From contig NZ_JBHTKJ010000074.1 in assembly GCF_042675965.1 (NCBI RefSeq), positions 1 to 64,000 of the forward strand: a stretch of 64,000 bases of DNA, given 5' to 3'. Source of the DNA: Virgibacillus_R byunsanensis (GTDB lineage Bacteria; Bacillota; Bacilli; Bacillales; Amphibacillaceae). Below the pieces are notes generated by a model. It saw only the letters and a program-made list of their open reading frames with translations. It was not told where the DNA came from and ran no database searches. The position numbers and the translations under genes are program-made. Positions 34,992-43,896 of the stretch are shown here, in pieces (positions within the stretch are counted from its first letter, which is position 1; each line of letters opens with the position of its first letter).

Positions 34992-36074
34992 ATGGTTGTT
35001 TTAGTTACAGGGGGAGCAGGATACATTGGAAGTCACACATGTGTAGAACTTTTAAAAGAAGGCTACGAAATTATCGTTTTGGATAACTTTAAAAATAGTA
35101 ACAGGGAAGCGATAAACAGAATAGCTGAAATTACGGGTAAAAAAGTAAAGACATATAACATTGATTTATTGGATAAAGTTCAAGTGAAAGAAATATTTGA
35201 GGCAAATAAAATTGATGTAGTTATTCACTTCGCAGGTCTGAAAGCTGTTGGTGAATCGGTTTCGGTCCCACTTCGATATTATGAAAATAATATAACAGGG
35301 ACCGTTATTTTATGTGAAGTGATGCAGCAATACGGAGTGAAGAACCTGGTATTCAGTTCTTCAGCAACTGTATATGGTGCAACGAATAAAGTTCCTATTA
35401 TGGAGGATACAAGGCTAGAACCTACTAATCCGTATGGTCGAACTAAACACATGATTGAAGAAATATTGCATGATGTATATGCTTCAGACCCAGAGTGGAG
35501 CATTGCGTTGTTACGATATTTCAATCCAATCGGAGCCCATCAAAGTGGACGTATAGGTGAGGATCCACACGGGATTCCAAATAATCTAATGCCATTCATT
35601 TCACAGGTGGCTATTGGAAAAAGAAATAAGCTTAACATATTTGGAAATGATTATTCAACAAGGGACGGAACAGGCGTAAGAGATTATATCCATGTCGTCG
35701 ATTTAGCTATAGGTCATTTAAGAGCTTTAGAAAAAATTCATGCAACAAAAGGAATAGATGCATACAATCTAGGTACTGGTCGTGGTTATAGCGTGTTGGA
35801 GATGGTAGAGGCATTTGAAAGGGCATCTAACAAAACTATTCCTTATAGGATAACCGCACGTCGACCAGGTGATATTGCCACATGCTTTGCAAACGTATCG
35901 AAGGCAAAGGAATCACTTAATTGGCAGGCCACTAGAGGTATTGATGTTATGTGTGAAGATACATGGCGTTGGCAGAGTGAAAATCCAAATGGGTATAAAG
36001 AGAAGCATAAATCAACTATAGGAAGTGATTCCCCGGTGCATCATGCAGCGGGTTTTTTAATGCCCACTAAATAA
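34992..36074 (+). CDS. galE: UDP-glucose 4-epimerase
   Basis: 360-aa SDR enzyme interconverting UDP-Glc and UDP-Gal (or the GlcNAc forms). The glycine motif is VTGGAGYIGSHTCVELL, the catalytic region is SSSATVYG and NPYGRTKHMIEEIL (YxxxK), and FNPIGAH, GVRDYIHVVDLA and NLGTGRGYSVLEMV complete the GalE pattern. AGGAGGTC lies 5-6 nt before ATG 34992, which excludes the longer upstream frame. The last 20 residues (DSPVHHAAGFLMPTK) extend past the usual end. Confidence 0.95.
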   Translation: MVVLVTGGAGYIGSHTCVELLKEGYEIIVLDNFKNSNREAINRIAEITGKKVKTYNIDLLDKVQVKEIFEANKIDVVIHFAGLKAVGESVSVPLRYYENNITGTVILCEVMQQYGVKNLVFSSSATVYGATNKVPIMEDTRLEPTNPYGRTKHMIEEILHDVYASDPEWSIALLRYFNPIGAHQSGRIGEDPHGIPNNLMPFISQVAIGKRNKLNIFGNDYSTRDGTGVRDYIHVVDLAIGHLRALEKIHATKGIDAYNLGTGRGYSVLEMVEAFERASNKTIPYRITARRPGDIATCFANVSKAKESLNWQATRGIDVMCEDTWRWQSENPNGYKEKHKSTIGSDSPVHHAAGFLMPTK

Positions 36075-36107
36075 AGTTCAGGTAAGAATGATTAGGAGTG
36101 ATCGTTA

Positions 36108-36707
36108 GTGAAACGTTTACTGGACATCACCATTTCTTTAATGGCAGTCATGTTATTGTCCCCATTAATGGCGTTGGTTGCGTTAATCATCAGAATTCGA
36201 ATGGGTAAACCAGTAGTTTTTAAGCAACAACGACCAGGGTTAAACGGAAAGCCATTTTTCCTGTATAAGTTTCGAACCATGACTCTGGAATTGGATCACA
36301 ACAATAAAGAATTATCGGATGCTGTCCGATTAACTCCACTCGGTAAACGAATTCGGAAGCTTAGTTTAGACGAATTCCCACAACTTTTCAACGTCATAAA
36401 GGGAGATATGAGTTTAGTTGGACCAAGGCCATTATTAATGGAGTATTTACCACTATATACCAGTGATCAATTGATGCGTCATACCGTTAAGCCCGGTATT
36501 ACCGGCTGGGCACAGATTAATGGAAGAAATACAATTACTTGGGAAGAAAAGTTCAGATTAGATACATGGTATGTAAAAAATAAAACACTCTTTCTGGATT
36601 GCAAAATTATTTTTGTAACCCTACTCAAGGTTTTGAAGCGAGAAGGTATTAGTCATCAGGATACTGTAACAATGGAAAAATTCAGTGGCACGAAAGAAGT
36701 GCTTTAA
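36108..36707 (+). CDS. epsL: Undecaprenyl-phosphate sugar phosphotransferase, EpsL-like
   Basis: 199-aa initiating transferase of the bacterial sugar transferase family. One N-terminal hydrophobic hairpin (ISLMAVMLLSPLMALVALIIRIRMG) is followed by VFKQQRPGLNGKPFFLYKFRTM, LSLDEFPQLFNVIKGDMSLVGPRPLL and KPGITGWAQINGRNTITWEEK, the complete PglC/EpsL signature. It moves a phospho-sugar, here probably a bacillosamine-type one, to undecaprenyl phosphate as the first step. The start is GTG 36108 after AGGAGTG. Confidence 0.94.
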   Translation: MKRLLDITISLMAVMLLSPLMALVALIIRIRMGKPVVFKQQRPGLNGKPFFLYKFRTMTLELDHNNKELSDAVRLTPLGKRIRKLSLDEFPQLFNVIKGDMSLVGPRPLLMEYLPLYTSDQLMRHTVKPGITGWAQINGRNTITWEEKFRLDTWYVKNKTLFLDCKIIFVTLLKVLKREGISHQDTVTMEKFSGTKEVL

Positions 36708-36708
36708 T

Positions 36709-37338
36709 ATGAAAGTGATCATCCTGGGAGATGGTGGCCATAGCAGAGTCATACGGGAAATGATTACATCCAAAAACTATGAGATCACTGCTATTTTGGA
36801 TGACAAGTATGAAGATGGATTTCAGAAAAAGGGAATCATACATGCTCCCATATCCTTCTTAGCTAAACTACTTCGTCACGATACCAAAGTAGTGATAGCG
36901 ATTGGTGGAAACAAAGTAAGAAAACGTATTGTTCAAGGGTTAGACTTGTCACCCGAAATATATTTAACGGTAATTCATCCCTCAGCAGTTGTGAGCACAT
37001 CAGCGCAGATCGGATATGGAACAGTAATTATGCCAAACGCCGTTGTTAATGCGAAGGCGGAAATTGGTGTGCACTGTATTATCAATACAGCAGCAATTGT
37101 AGAGCACGACAATAAGATTGGCGATTATACCCATGTATCCCCAAATGCTACGTTAACAGGAAATGTTACCACTGGTGAAGGAGTACATGTTGGATCATCT
37201 GCAACTGTAATTCCTGGGATGCATCTTGGTAATTGGTCGGTAATTGGAGCTGGATCTACGGTAATAGAGCACATTCCTGCATACAGCAAAGCGGTAGGAT
37301 GTCCAACAAGGATTATAGAAAGAATACTGAATGCTTAG
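36709..37338 (+). CDS. epsM: Sugar O/N-acetyltransferase, EpsM/PglD-like
   Basis: 209-aa acetyltransferase. The N-terminal nucleotide-sugar domain begins MKVIILGDGGHSRVI and is followed by a left-handed beta-helix of hexapeptide repeats (about 90-195). The catalytic histidine lies in VEHDNKIGDYTHVSP as in PglD. With EpsC and EpsN it completes a UDP-diacetylbacillosamine-type pathway. ATG 36709 comes one base after the epsL stop, and the epsN frame overlaps its end. Confidence 0.92.
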   Translation: MKVIILGDGGHSRVIREMITSKNYEITAILDDKYEDGFQKKGIIHAPISFLAKLLRHDTKVVIAIGGNKVRKRIVQGLDLSPEIYLTVIHPSAVVSTSAQIGYGTVIMPNAVVNAKAEIGVHCIINTAAIVEHDNKIGDYTHVSPNATLTGNVTTGEGVHVGSSATVIPGMHLGNWSVIGAGSTVIEHIPAYSKAVGCPTRIIERILNA

Positions 37339-37357
37339 AAGAGAAGGTAGTGATGTT

Positions 37358-38548
37358 ATGGAAAAATCAAGAATTGGTTTATCCCGACCGCACATGAGCG
37401 GAAAGGAGCAACAGTATATAAATGACGCATTTGAAACAAATTGGATTGCACCATTGGGGCCAAATGTGGATGCCTTTGAAAAGGAAATAGCGAAAAAGGT
37501 TGGAACAAAAGATGCGGTAGCTGTAAGTTCTGGTACTGCGGCAATTCATTTGGCACTTTCACTATTGAATATTACAAAAGGTGATACCGTTTTTTGTTCA
37601 ACTTTTACATTCGTCGCTAGTGCTAATCCGATTGTATACCAAGGAGCAGATCCTGTTTTTATTGATTCCGAGCCTGATTCATGGAATATGTCACCACAAG
37701 CACTTAAGCGGGCACTGCAGGAATCCGTACTGGAAGGGAACTTACCAAAGGCAGTTATCGTTGTAAATTTATATGGTCAAAGTTCTAAAATGGATGAGCT
37801 GCTTCAACTATGTAATCACTATGATGTACCAATCATTGAGGACGCAGCTGAATCTCTAGGAACTACTTACAAGGGGAAAGCGAGTGGTACATTTGGTAAG
37901 TTTGGAATTTACTCGTTTAATGGTAATAAAATTATCACGACTTCTGGAGGAGGGATGCTTGTATCAAATGATGAAAAAGCAATGCAACGAGCTCGGTTTT
38001 TAGCAAGTCAAGCACGTGATCCCGCCCCGCATTACGAACATAGTGTTACTGGATATAACTATCGGTTAAGTAATATCTTAGCTGGAGTAGGGCGAACACA
38101 ATTACAGGTATTAGATGAGCGAGTATCAGCAAGAAGACGTATATACGACATCTACTATAATAGGTTAGCTAATTTATCAGTAATTGAATTTATGCCAGAA
38201 TTAGAAGGTACTAAAATGAATCGTTGGCTCACCACTTTTATCCTAAATGAAGAAGAAGCAGGGATAACGGTAACTGAATTACTAGCAGAACTATACAGTG
38301 AGAACATCGAAGCAAGACCTGTGTGGAAACCACTTCACATGCAACCACTTTTTAAAGGTGCAAGGTACTATTCGCACGGATTAAATGACCATGTGGCTGA
38401 ACGATTATTTGCTACCGGGATATGTCTTCCATCAGGGTCAGGTCTAACAAGTGAAGAACAACTACGCGTTATTAGATGTATTAGAGATGCATTCTTCAAG
38501 GTAGACAGAAATAAATATTATTTGATTCTAGGAAAACACGGGGTATAG
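37358..38548 (+). CDS. epsN: PLP-dependent sugar aminotransferase, EpsN/PglE-like
   Basis: 396-aa DegT/DnrJ/EryC1 aminotransferase. RIGLSRPHMSGKEQQYINDAFETNWIAPLGPNVDAFE at the start, VSSGTAAIHLAL (about 55-66), EDAAESLG and the PLP lysine in SFNGNKIITTSGGGM are visible. It aminates C4 of the UDP-4-keto-6-deoxy sugar made by EpsC. ATG 37358 is preferred; ATG 37331 is possible but has no ribosome site. The SinR-like gene follows directly. Confidence 0.93.
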   Translation: MEKSRIGLSRPHMSGKEQQYINDAFETNWIAPLGPNVDAFEKEIAKKVGTKDAVAVSSGTAAIHLALSLLNITKGDTVFCSTFTFVASANPIVYQGADPVFIDSEPDSWNMSPQALKRALQESVLEGNLPKAVIVVNLYGQSSKMDELLQLCNHYDVPIIEDAAESLGTTYKGKASGTFGKFGIYSFNGNKIITTSGGGMLVSNDEKAMQRARFLASQARDPAPHYEHSVTGYNYRLSNILAGVGRTQLQVLDERVSARRRIYDIYYNRLANLSVIEFMPELEGTKMNRWLTTFILNEEEAGITVTELLAELYSENIEARPVWKPLHMQPLFKGARYYSHGLNDHVAERLFATGICLPSGSGLTSEEQLRVIRCIRDAFFKVDRNKYYLILGKHGV

Positions 38549-38899
38549 ATGATGATAGGAGAAAACATTCAACATATCAGGAAAAAGAAAGGGCTCAGTT
38601 TATCGGAGTGCGCAAAACGTGCGAATATATCTAAATCTTACTTGAGTAATATTGAGCGTAACTTAAATCAAAATCCTTCTGTACAAATTATCGGAAAAGT
38701 CGCTATGGTTTTAGGTGTCGATTTTCGTACATTACTTGGCACCAAATCTGTTGAAGAACTACTACCAGAAAATGAATGGTTGGATTTTGTAAAGGAATTA
38801 AAAGATTCAGGGATTGAAAAGGAACAGCTTCAAGAATATAAGACGGTTATTGAATTTGTTAAGTGGCAGAATGAAAAAATTAATAAGGAAAGAACTTGA
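38549..38899 (+). CDS. sinR: SinR-like biofilm repressor encoded inside the eps operon
   Basis: 116-aa regulator. The N-terminal XRE helix-turn-helix (IGENIQHIRKKKGLSLSECAKRANISKSYLSNIERNLNQNPSVQ) lines up almost residue for residue with SinR of B. subtilis. The C-terminal helical-hook part (ENEWLDFVKELKDSGIEKEQLQEYKTVIEFVKWQNEK) is the SinI/SinR multimerisation type. It would bind GTTCTYT boxes such as the perfect palindrome at 26247-26262. ATG 38549 follows the epsN TAG immediately, so repressor and enzymes are co-transcribed, giving negative feedback. No SinI gene is visible. In B. subtilis sinR is not located in the eps operon. Confidence 0.88.
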   Translation: MMIGENIQHIRKKKGLSLSECAKRANISKSYLSNIERNLNQNPSVQIIGKVAMVLGVDFRTLLGTKSVEELLPENEWLDFVKELKDSGIEKEQLQEYKTVIEFVKWQNEKINKERT

Positions 38900-38920
38900 A
38901 AGAATAGAGAGGACGGATAA

Positions 38921-40072
38921 ATGAACGTAAAACCATTAAAAGTTCTTCATGTAGTTGGAGCCATGAATAAAGCTGGAACAGAAACGATGTTAATGAACAT
39001 ATATAGAAATGTTGATTACAATAAGATGCAGTTTGATTTTATTTCTTATAGTACACAAGATGCACACTATGACGAAGAAATAGAAAAGCGTGGCGGAAGA
39101 GTTATAAAGCTTTCAAAAACAAACTCTATCAAAGAAATATATAATGCAATTAAAAAATACGGTCCATATGATGTCGTTCATGCACACACACTATTTCATT
39201 GCGGGGTTGCCACAATTGCAGCATATATGGCCGGAATTAAGGTGCGAATTTCACATGCACATACAACGCTGGATCATGGTAACAATTTTAGCAGGAAGGC
39301 CTACTTTAAAGTGATGCGGTTAATCATCAACCATTTTTCTACAGATTTGCTGGCATGCAGTCATGGAGCAGGCAGTTATTTATTTGGAAAAAAAGGTGTA
39401 GCGAAAACGAAGTATACTTATTTTCCTAATGTAATCGACTATTCTACATTCTTATCACATTCACATATAGAAGTAAAAAAGTTCAAAGTGGAACAAGGAC
39501 TTGGTAAAAGTATCATTATTGGCCATATTGGTAGGTTTATAGAAGCGAAAAACCATGCGTATCTATTAGAAATTATGAAAAGTGTTAATAAAAGGAATCC
39601 AAACATTAATTTATTATTAGTGGGCGATGGGGATTTAAGACAACAAATAGAGAATAAGGCTAAAAGGGAAGGACTTCTGGAAAAGATACGATTTGTCGGG
39701 ATAAGAGATGACATACCAACGATGTTGCACAGTATGGATGTTTTTGTTTTTCCATCTATTTATGAAGGGTTAGGGCTTGTTTTACTAGAAGCACAAGCAA
39801 GTGGTGTACCATCTGTTGTATCAGAAAACATCCAGCCTGAAGCGGACTTAGGGTTAGGATTAGTCTCCAAGCTTTCATTGAAAGAAGATCCAGAAGTTTG
39901 GGCAGATAAAATAATTAAGTTAGCGACTAAAAAAGAAAGAAATATCAGTAAGATCAAGAATGGATTTGAAAGAAGTGGATATTCCTTAAAACGTGCAATT
40001 TCAACTTTAACGGATATATACGATACTAATTCAGGAGGAGCCTATGAAGGAAATATTGATCGCCTCCTTTGA
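38921..40072 (+). CDS. Glycosyltransferase family 4
   Basis: 383-aa GT-B enzyme closely resembling the EpsF-like protein at 31871: LKVLHVVGAMNKAGTETMLMNIYRNVDYNKMQFDFI at the start, HIGRFIEAKNHAYLLE and YEGLGLVLLEAQASGVPSVVSENIQPEADLGLGLV at the donor site. It starts the second half of the operon after the SinR-like gene. The next gene starts inside its end (29-nt overlap). Confidence 0.88.
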   Translation: MNVKPLKVLHVVGAMNKAGTETMLMNIYRNVDYNKMQFDFISYSTQDAHYDEEIEKRGGRVIKLSKTNSIKEIYNAIKKYGPYDVVHAHTLFHCGVATIAAYMAGIKVRISHAHTTLDHGNNFSRKAYFKVMRLIINHFSTDLLACSHGAGSYLFGKKGVAKTKYTYFPNVIDYSTFLSHSHIEVKKFKVEQGLGKSIIIGHIGRFIEAKNHAYLLEIMKSVNKRNPNINLLLVGDGDLRQQIENKAKREGLLEKIRFVGIRDDIPTMLHSMDVFVFPSIYEGLGLVLLEAQASGVPSVVSENIQPEADLGLGLVSKLSLKEDPEVWADKIIKLATKKERNISKIKNGFERSGYSLKRAISTLTDIYDTNSGGAYEGNIDRLL

Positions 40073-41222
40073 TATGGAAGTTGGAGGAGTGGAAAGAAGT
40101 CTTATCAGTATGTTAAATAATTTTGATTATGAGGCTTACAACGTCGACCTTATGTTATACAGCCATACTGGTGATTTCATACAGTTACTTCCAGCAAACG
40201 CAAACTTGCTAAAAGAATCTCAATCCTACAAAACGTTCAGAATGTCGATAGGGCAAGTACTTAAATCAGGAAAAATAACACTAAGTCTAACAAGGTTGAT
40301 GGCAAAGTATAAGGCGAGTATGAGCAAGACGTCAGAACCTGGGTATAAACAGATGCAATATATGTGGAAATACGCCCTACCATTATTACCAAGAATCGAA
40401 AAGACATACGATGTTGCAATTAGTTATTTATGGCCACATTACGTTGTAGCAGAAAAGGTAAAAGCAAACATTAAAATTGCGTGGATACATACTGATTTCT
40501 CAACTGTAGAAACCGATGTTAAAACGGATATTATTATGTGGCAAAAATTTAATTATATTATAGCTGTATCCGAGGAATGTAAGAATACATTTATTACAAA
40601 GTATCCTAGTTTAAAAGAGAAAGTTATAGTCATGGAGAACATTACATCACCAGACATTGTCACAGCATTATCTACTGAAGAAGTCGAGAACCCAATGACA
40701 AACGATCAGCGGTTTAAATTAATTACAGTAGCCAGATTATCTCATGCTAAAGGAATAGATCAAGCCGTTAAAGCGTTAAAGTTAGTTAGAGATAGAGGCT
40801 TTAAAAATATTGCCTGGTATGTAGTTGGGTACGGCGGAGATGAAGAGATGCTGCGTGAGTTAATAGCAGCAAATGGTTTAGAAGACAGCTTTATTTTTTT
40901 AGGTAAAAAAATGAATCCTTATGCTTATATGAAAGCCGCAGACCTTTATGTTCAACCATCACGCTATGAAGGAAAGGCTGTTACAGTAGGTGAGGCACAA
41001 ATTCTTGCCAAATCTGTACTGATAACGAACTACCCCACAGCACAAAGTCAAGTGAACGATGGAGTGGATGGTATAATATGTGATTTGTCGGTTGAGGGAA
41101 TTGCAGACGGAATAGAAAATCTATATCAAAATGATAAATTGAGAAAGCAGCTAATTACCAATTGTTTAAGTAAGGATTTTTATAATAGTAAGGAAATGGA
41201 AAAACTATACGAATTAATTTAG
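40044..41222 (+). CDS. Glycosyltransferase family 4 (first of three similar copies)
   Basis: 392-aa GT-B enzyme. The N-terminus IASFDMEVGGVERSLISMLNNFDYEAYNVDLML, KIAWIHTDFS, LITVARLSHAKGIDQAVKAL and YVQPSRYEGKAVTVGEAQILAKSVLITNY define it. It is paralogous to the proteins at 44934 and 47152 and forms, with the GT2 gene after it, the first of three GT4-GT2 pairs. AGGAGGAG precedes ATG 40044. Confidence 0.88.
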   Translation: MKEILIASFDMEVGGVERSLISMLNNFDYEAYNVDLMLYSHTGDFIQLLPANANLLKESQSYKTFRMSIGQVLKSGKITLSLTRLMAKYKASMSKTSEPGYKQMQYMWKYALPLLPRIEKTYDVAISYLWPHYVVAEKVKANIKIAWIHTDFSTVETDVKTDIIMWQKFNYIIAVSEECKNTFITKYPSLKEKVIVMENITSPDIVTALSTEEVENPMTNDQRFKLITVARLSHAKGIDQAVKALKLVRDRGFKNIAWYVVGYGGDEEMLRELIAANGLEDSFIFLGKKMNPYAYMKAADLYVQPSRYEGKAVTVGEAQILAKSVLITNYPTAQSQVNDGVDGIICDLSVEGIADGIENLYQNDKLRKQLITNCLSKDFYNSKEMEKLYELI

Positions 41223-41234
41223 GAGGGACAATAC

Positions 41235-42257
41235 ATGAAAAAGAAAGAAATGGTAAGCATTGTTGTTCCGATCTATAAGGTGGAAAAATATATTCATAGA
41301 TGTGTAGACAGCATTCTACATCAAACGTACTCCACTATCGAGGTTATTTTAGTGGATGATGGCTCTCCGGATAATTGTGGAAGTATTGCAGAACGTTATA
41401 AGGAATTAGATCCTCGGGTAAAGGTGATACACAAGGAAAACGGAGGACTATCTGATGCTAGAAATTACGGGATGCAACACGCCACAGGAGAATTTATCGT
41501 GTTTGTTGATAGTGATGATTGGTTGGAAGAAAAGATGATCGAAATAATGATTACAAATAGTCTGGATCACAAAGCTGATGTCGTGCAATCGGCTTTTTAT
41601 TATGCCTATGACGATAAGCTGCTTTTAGATAAAAGGTACAATGACAACCTAAATAACTTGGATAATAAAACACTAATGTATGAGCTCGTAAAAAATGAAA
41701 AAGTGAAAAATTTTGCTTGGGGAAAGCTTTATAAAACAAAACTTATCAAAGATATTCCATTTAAAAAAGGAGTGTTATTTGAAGATGTATTCTGGGCACA
41801 TCAAGTAATGCAACGAGTCAATAATTTTTTAATTCTACATCAGCCACTATATTACTACTATCAACGCGATGATAGCATTGTTGCAGCTTATACACCGAAA
41901 AATCTGGATATCATTAAAGGTTTAAAAGAGAGGCATGAATTTTTAGAGAAACATTATGGAGAGCTAACGCATGAGTCTTACAAAGGATTATTGAAAATGT
42001 CACTCATTCATTATAACTTATTGCTTTTAAACAAAGAGAAAGATAGAGATAGACTCCACCGGAAAGAAATACAATCGTACATAATCGATAACTACCAGCA
42101 GCTTAAAGAAGCAGTCGAAAATGAGAAACAGCTACGACAGCAATTGTACTTGTTTTCTTTACATCCTTACTTGAATGTTTGTTTTCTGGGATTTAAAAAG
42201 GGATTGAGGGCGATCAAAATTCTGCCACAACCAGTTGGCTTAACACGGGTTGATTGA
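41235..42257 (+). CDS. Glycosyltransferase family 2, EpsJ-like
   Basis: 340-aa GT-A enzyme with the classic N-terminal domain: VSIVVPIYKVEKYIHRCVDSILHQTYSTIEVILVDDGSPDNCG, KVIHKENGGLSDARNYGMQHATGEFIVFVDSDDW (about 60-100). EDVFWAHQVM supplies the likely catalytic acid region. The C-terminal 130 residues are helical and probably membrane-associated. It pairs with the preceding GT4 gene, 12 bp upstream. Confidence 0.9.
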   Translation: MKKKEMVSIVVPIYKVEKYIHRCVDSILHQTYSTIEVILVDDGSPDNCGSIAERYKELDPRVKVIHKENGGLSDARNYGMQHATGEFIVFVDSDDWLEEKMIEIMITNSLDHKADVVQSAFYYAYDDKLLLDKRYNDNLNNLDNKTLMYELVKNEKVKNFAWGKLYKTKLIKDIPFKKGVLFEDVFWAHQVMQRVNNFLILHQPLYYYYQRDDSIVAAYTPKNLDIIKGLKERHEFLEKHYGELTHESYKGLLKMSLIHYNLLLLNKEKDRDRLHRKEIQSYIIDNYQQLKEAVENEKQLRQQLYLFSLHPYLNVCFLGFKKGLRAIKILPQPVGLTRVD

Positions 42258-42276
42258 TAAGGAGATTTAAAATTAT

Positions 42277-43464
42277 ATGATTGAAAGTATGAAAAAACTT
42301 ATTTATTTAGTCATAATTTATGGTTTTAACTGTCTTCCAATAAAGAAAAACAAGATCTTTTTATTCAGCTATTATGGAAGTCAATTTGGATGCAACCCAA
42401 AATACATTACTGATTATATTTACAAACATTATCCAAAAAACAGATTCGATGTTGTCTGGGCATTTAATGATCCCAAGTCTAAAAGCCACCTGAAGCATTT
42501 CAGAAAGGTGAAGACAATGTCATTACGCTACTTTTATGAATTATGCACATCAAAAGTAGTGATTACAAATTATCGAACAACGGCTTTATTTGTTAAACGA
42601 AAAGAACAGTATTACATCCAAACCTGGCACAGTTCATTACGATTAAAACATATCGAAAAGGATGCTGAAGATGTCTTGCCAACTAGTTATGTGAAGATGG
42701 CAAAAAAAGATTCACTTAAATGTGATTTGTTGTTATCAGGCAGTAAATACAGCACTTCCATCTTTAAAAGATCCTATTGGTATGATGGAGAGATTTTTGA
42801 GCATGGAACACCAAGAAATGATTTGTTGTTTAAAAGCAATCCTAATATGAGGGCAATGGTATTAGAAGAATTAAACATCCCTAGTGAATCTAAGGTTTTG
42901 TTATACGCCCCAACATTTAGAAAAGACAACAATCTAGAAGTTTATGATATTAATTGGCCTGGAGTAGTAGAGAAGTTAAAAAGCAAATTTGGAAATGAGT
43001 GGACGATATTAGTTAAGTTGCATCCACACTTAATTTCAGAATCTAAGAAGCTAATATATGGTGATAACGTTAGGGATGTTACATCATACGATGACATCCA
43101 GGAATTGCTGCTAGCAACAGATGTATTAATCTCGGACTATTCATCACTGATGTTTGATTTTTCCATAACAAATCGTCCTTGTTTTCTTTATGTACCAGAT
43201 ATAGAGGAGTATACAGCCCAAGACAGGAAGCTATATTTTGATATTGTTGATCTTCCTTTTATTAGTGCAACAAGTAACAAGGATCTATTAGAGAAAATAG
43301 GAAATTTCCAACATGAGCAATACAGAAGGAGTCTAGGGAAGTTTTTGAAGCAAGTTGGTTCATACGAAAATGGAGAAGCGAGTAAACACTTATTAAAGCG
43401 AATCGATGATATTTGCTATGGTAAAACAGGAAAGAGGAGTGAAGAAATGTATGAAGCAGTATAA
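42277..43464 (+). CDS. CDP-glycerol glycerophosphotransferase family protein
   Basis: 395-aa TagB/TagF-type transferase. IKKNKIFLFSYYGSQFGCNPKYITDYI (about 21-47), YYIQTWHSSLRLKHIEKDAED (usual WHGTPLK variant), KVLLYAPTFR, LVKLHPHL and DVLISDYSSLMFDFSITNRPCFLY carry the family histidines and acidic sites. It would transfer glycerol phosphate, or another polyol phosphate, from its CDP donor. The TagD gene overlaps its end by 14 nt, supporting CDP-glycerol as donor. It implies a glycerophosphate substituent or teichoic-like backbone. Confidence 0.92.
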   Translation: MIESMKKLIYLVIIYGFNCLPIKKNKIFLFSYYGSQFGCNPKYITDYIYKHYPKNRFDVVWAFNDPKSKSHLKHFRKVKTMSLRYFYELCTSKVVITNYRTTALFVKRKEQYYIQTWHSSLRLKHIEKDAEDVLPTSYVKMAKKDSLKCDLLLSGSKYSTSIFKRSYWYDGEIFEHGTPRNDLLFKSNPNMRAMVLEELNIPSESKVLLYAPTFRKDNNLEVYDINWPGVVEKLKSKFGNEWTILVKLHPHLISESKKLIYGDNVRDVTSYDDIQELLLATDVLISDYSSLMFDFSITNRPCFLYVPDIEEYTAQDRKLYFDIVDLPFISATSNKDLLEKIGNFQHEQYRRSLGKFLKQVGSYENGEASKHLLKRIDDICYGKTGKRSEEMYEAV

Positions 43465-43867
43465 AATCGGCTATACAACAGGCGTTTTTGATTTATTTCA
43501 TGTTGGACACTTAAACATTTTGAAAAGGGCAAAAGAACAATGTGAGTTTCTTATTGTGGGAGTCAGTACAGATGAATTAGTAGGTGAATATAAAAACAAA
43601 CAACCTGTCATTCCGTATGGAGAGCGAATAGAAATTGTAGAAGGAATTAAATATGTAGATAAAGTAGTACCACAGGAAAATAGAGATAAATACGCAGCTT
43701 GGGAGCACTTACTTTTCGACGTCATGTTTGTAGGAAATGACTGGAAAGGAAGTGCTCTTTTTAATGAAATGGAAAACAGGTTTAAAAGAGTAGGAGTCGA
43801 TATCGTTTATTTTCCATATACAAAAGGAGTTTCGTCGACTATCGTAAACGAGAAAATTAAATCATAA
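43451..43867 (+). CDS. tagD: Glycerol-3-phosphate cytidylyltransferase
   Basis: 138-aa nucleotidyltransferase making CDP-glycerol. The HxGH motif sits in GVFDLFHVGHLNILKRAKEQ (about 10-29), followed by LIVGVSTDELV, FVGNDWKG and the C-terminal YTKGVSSTIV, the counterpart of RTxGISTT. Its length is close to TagD/TarD. ATG 43451 is chosen because the fold begins there; the frame is open further upstream. It is coupled to the glycerophosphotransferase. Confidence 0.94.
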   Translation: MKQYKIGYTTGVFDLFHVGHLNILKRAKEQCEFLIVGVSTDELVGEYKNKQPVIPYGERIEIVEGIKYVDKVVPQENRDKYAAWEHLLFDVMFVGNDWKGSALFNEMENRFKRVGVDIVYFPYTKGVSSTIVNEKIKS

Positions 43868-43896
43868 ATAAAAAGTAATAAAAAAGGTTGATCATA

